Assembly: GCF_008297975.1 (NCBI RefSeq)
Contig: NZ_VLNY01000005.1
Location: 248,001-312,000, forward strand
Direction: 5' to 3'
Source of the DNA: Antrihabitans cavernicola
GTDB lineage: Bacteria; Actinomycetota; Actinomycetes; Mycobacteriales; Mycobacteriaceae
DNA: 64,000 bases
This document shows positions 63,697-64,000 of this stretch, one piece after another. Below the pieces are notes generated by a model that saw only the letters and a list, made by a program, of their open reading frames with translations, had not been told where the DNA came from and searched no databases. A program made the translations under genes and the position numbers. Within the stretch, counting starts at the first letter, position 1; each line of letters starts with the position of its first letter.

Positions 63697-64000
63697 ATGT
63701 CCGCACGCACGAAGTTCGCCGCCCGGACCATGGTCATCGGCGCGGTGGCTGCTGCATCAGCAATTGCGGCGAGCGCGACCGCAGCAGCCGCGACGCCCGT
63801 TCCGCTGTCACCGATCTACACGATCGGGCACGGCGCTCCGAGCGGTCCCGGCATCTGCGCCGGATCGATAGACGCGACCGCGTATGCGGACACGCCGTCC
63901 GAGTACGGCACCAACTCCGTCTCGCTGATAACGCACTTCTTCAGCCTCACACCGATCTGCCTGATCGAGGGAACGCTGACGTGGCACAACCTCGATACCG
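63697..64000 (+). CDS. secreted protein, 3' truncated by window edge
   Basis: At least 101 residues. ATG 63697 has AGGGGGAA 6 bases upstream. The N-terminus is a signal peptide (KFAARTMVIGAVAAASAIAASATAAAA, cleavage near residue 30). Mature sequence holds two cysteines (GICAGS and PICLIE) and ends in view with TLTWHNLDT, close to the TVTWLNLDN of the secreted protein at 12187. A GTAACG-TT-GTCACA element lies at 63628-63641. The remainder is outside the window; no function assigned. Confidence 0.75.
   Translation, partial: MSARTKFAARTMVIGAVAAASAIAASATAAAATPVPLSPIYTIGHGAPSGPGICAGSIDATAYADTPSEYGTNSVSLITHFFSLTPICLIEGTLTWHNLDT

Overview
The window is high-GC actinobacterial DNA that is almost fully coding. 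The gene content points to a mycolic-acid-containing member of the Mycobacteriales, most likely Nocardiaceae (Rhodococcus- or Nocardia-like). The evidence is mycothiol synthesis (mshB), phosphatidylinositol mannoside synthesis (pimE, lpqW), long-chain acyl-CoA carboxylase subunits (accA3, accD5, accE5), an F420-type luciferase-like oxidoreductase, and several blocks whose order I recall from Mycobacterium tuberculosis. That genus assignment is inference. I saw no rRNA, tRNA, insertion sequence, prophage or CRISPR array.

Layout. 1-4.9 kb: a truncated GH38 alpha-mannosidase, a MerR regulator fused to DNA-clamp domains, a family 5 uracil-DNA glycosylase and two very small envelope-type genes. 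5-12 kb: a conserved block mshB-lpqW-typA, then mutT2, phhB and pimE (compare Rv1159-Rv1170). 12-18 kb: accessory genes, namely a secreted Ala/Pro-rich protein, a TetR/P450 divergent pair, a protein with serine at every third residue, a 29-residue ORF, a Tat-exported DUF1906 protein, a PLDc_N-type membrane protein and an internally duplicated protein. 18-33 kb: a conserved block fadE25-tetR-purE-purK-gtrA, a two-component system, a bPH2 protein, birA, accD5-accE5-maf, an HTH regulator, sseA-sufE and accA3 (compare Rv3274c-Rv3285). BirA, AccA3, AccD5 and AccE5 together make and biotinylate the acyl-CoA carboxylase that supplies methylmalonyl-CoA or long-chain carboxyacyl-CoA for lipids.

33-44 kb: regulator/target pairs, namely MocR/EamA, WYL/epoxide hydrolase, and a GAF regulator facing an NTF2-flavin monooxygenase with an alcohol dehydrogenase downstream; an LLM oxidoreductase and a bile-acid:sodium-type transporter lie between them. 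44-49 kb: a lysine-to-2-aminoadipate cluster (lat, lrpA, a DUF1338 2-oxoadipate enzyme, pcd). 49-53.5 kb: a patatin/Baeyer-Villiger monooxygenase/SDR operon facing a TetR gene. 53.5-64 kb: a FetB-like permease, lhr, nei, divergent glpD/glpK, a Phd-SRPBCC fusion, a tandem palindromic operator and the start of a secreted protein.

Two themes recur. Many genes start only 5-8 nt after a TANNNT -10-like box, often TAGGCT or TAGCCT, which suggests leaderless transcripts. Many regulators face their likely targets across short gaps that hold clear inverted repeats. The most unusual objects are the MerR-clamp fusion, the period-3 serine protein, the divergent MocR/EamA genes whose start codons share one CATG, and the paired 14-bp palindromes near 63.55 kb.
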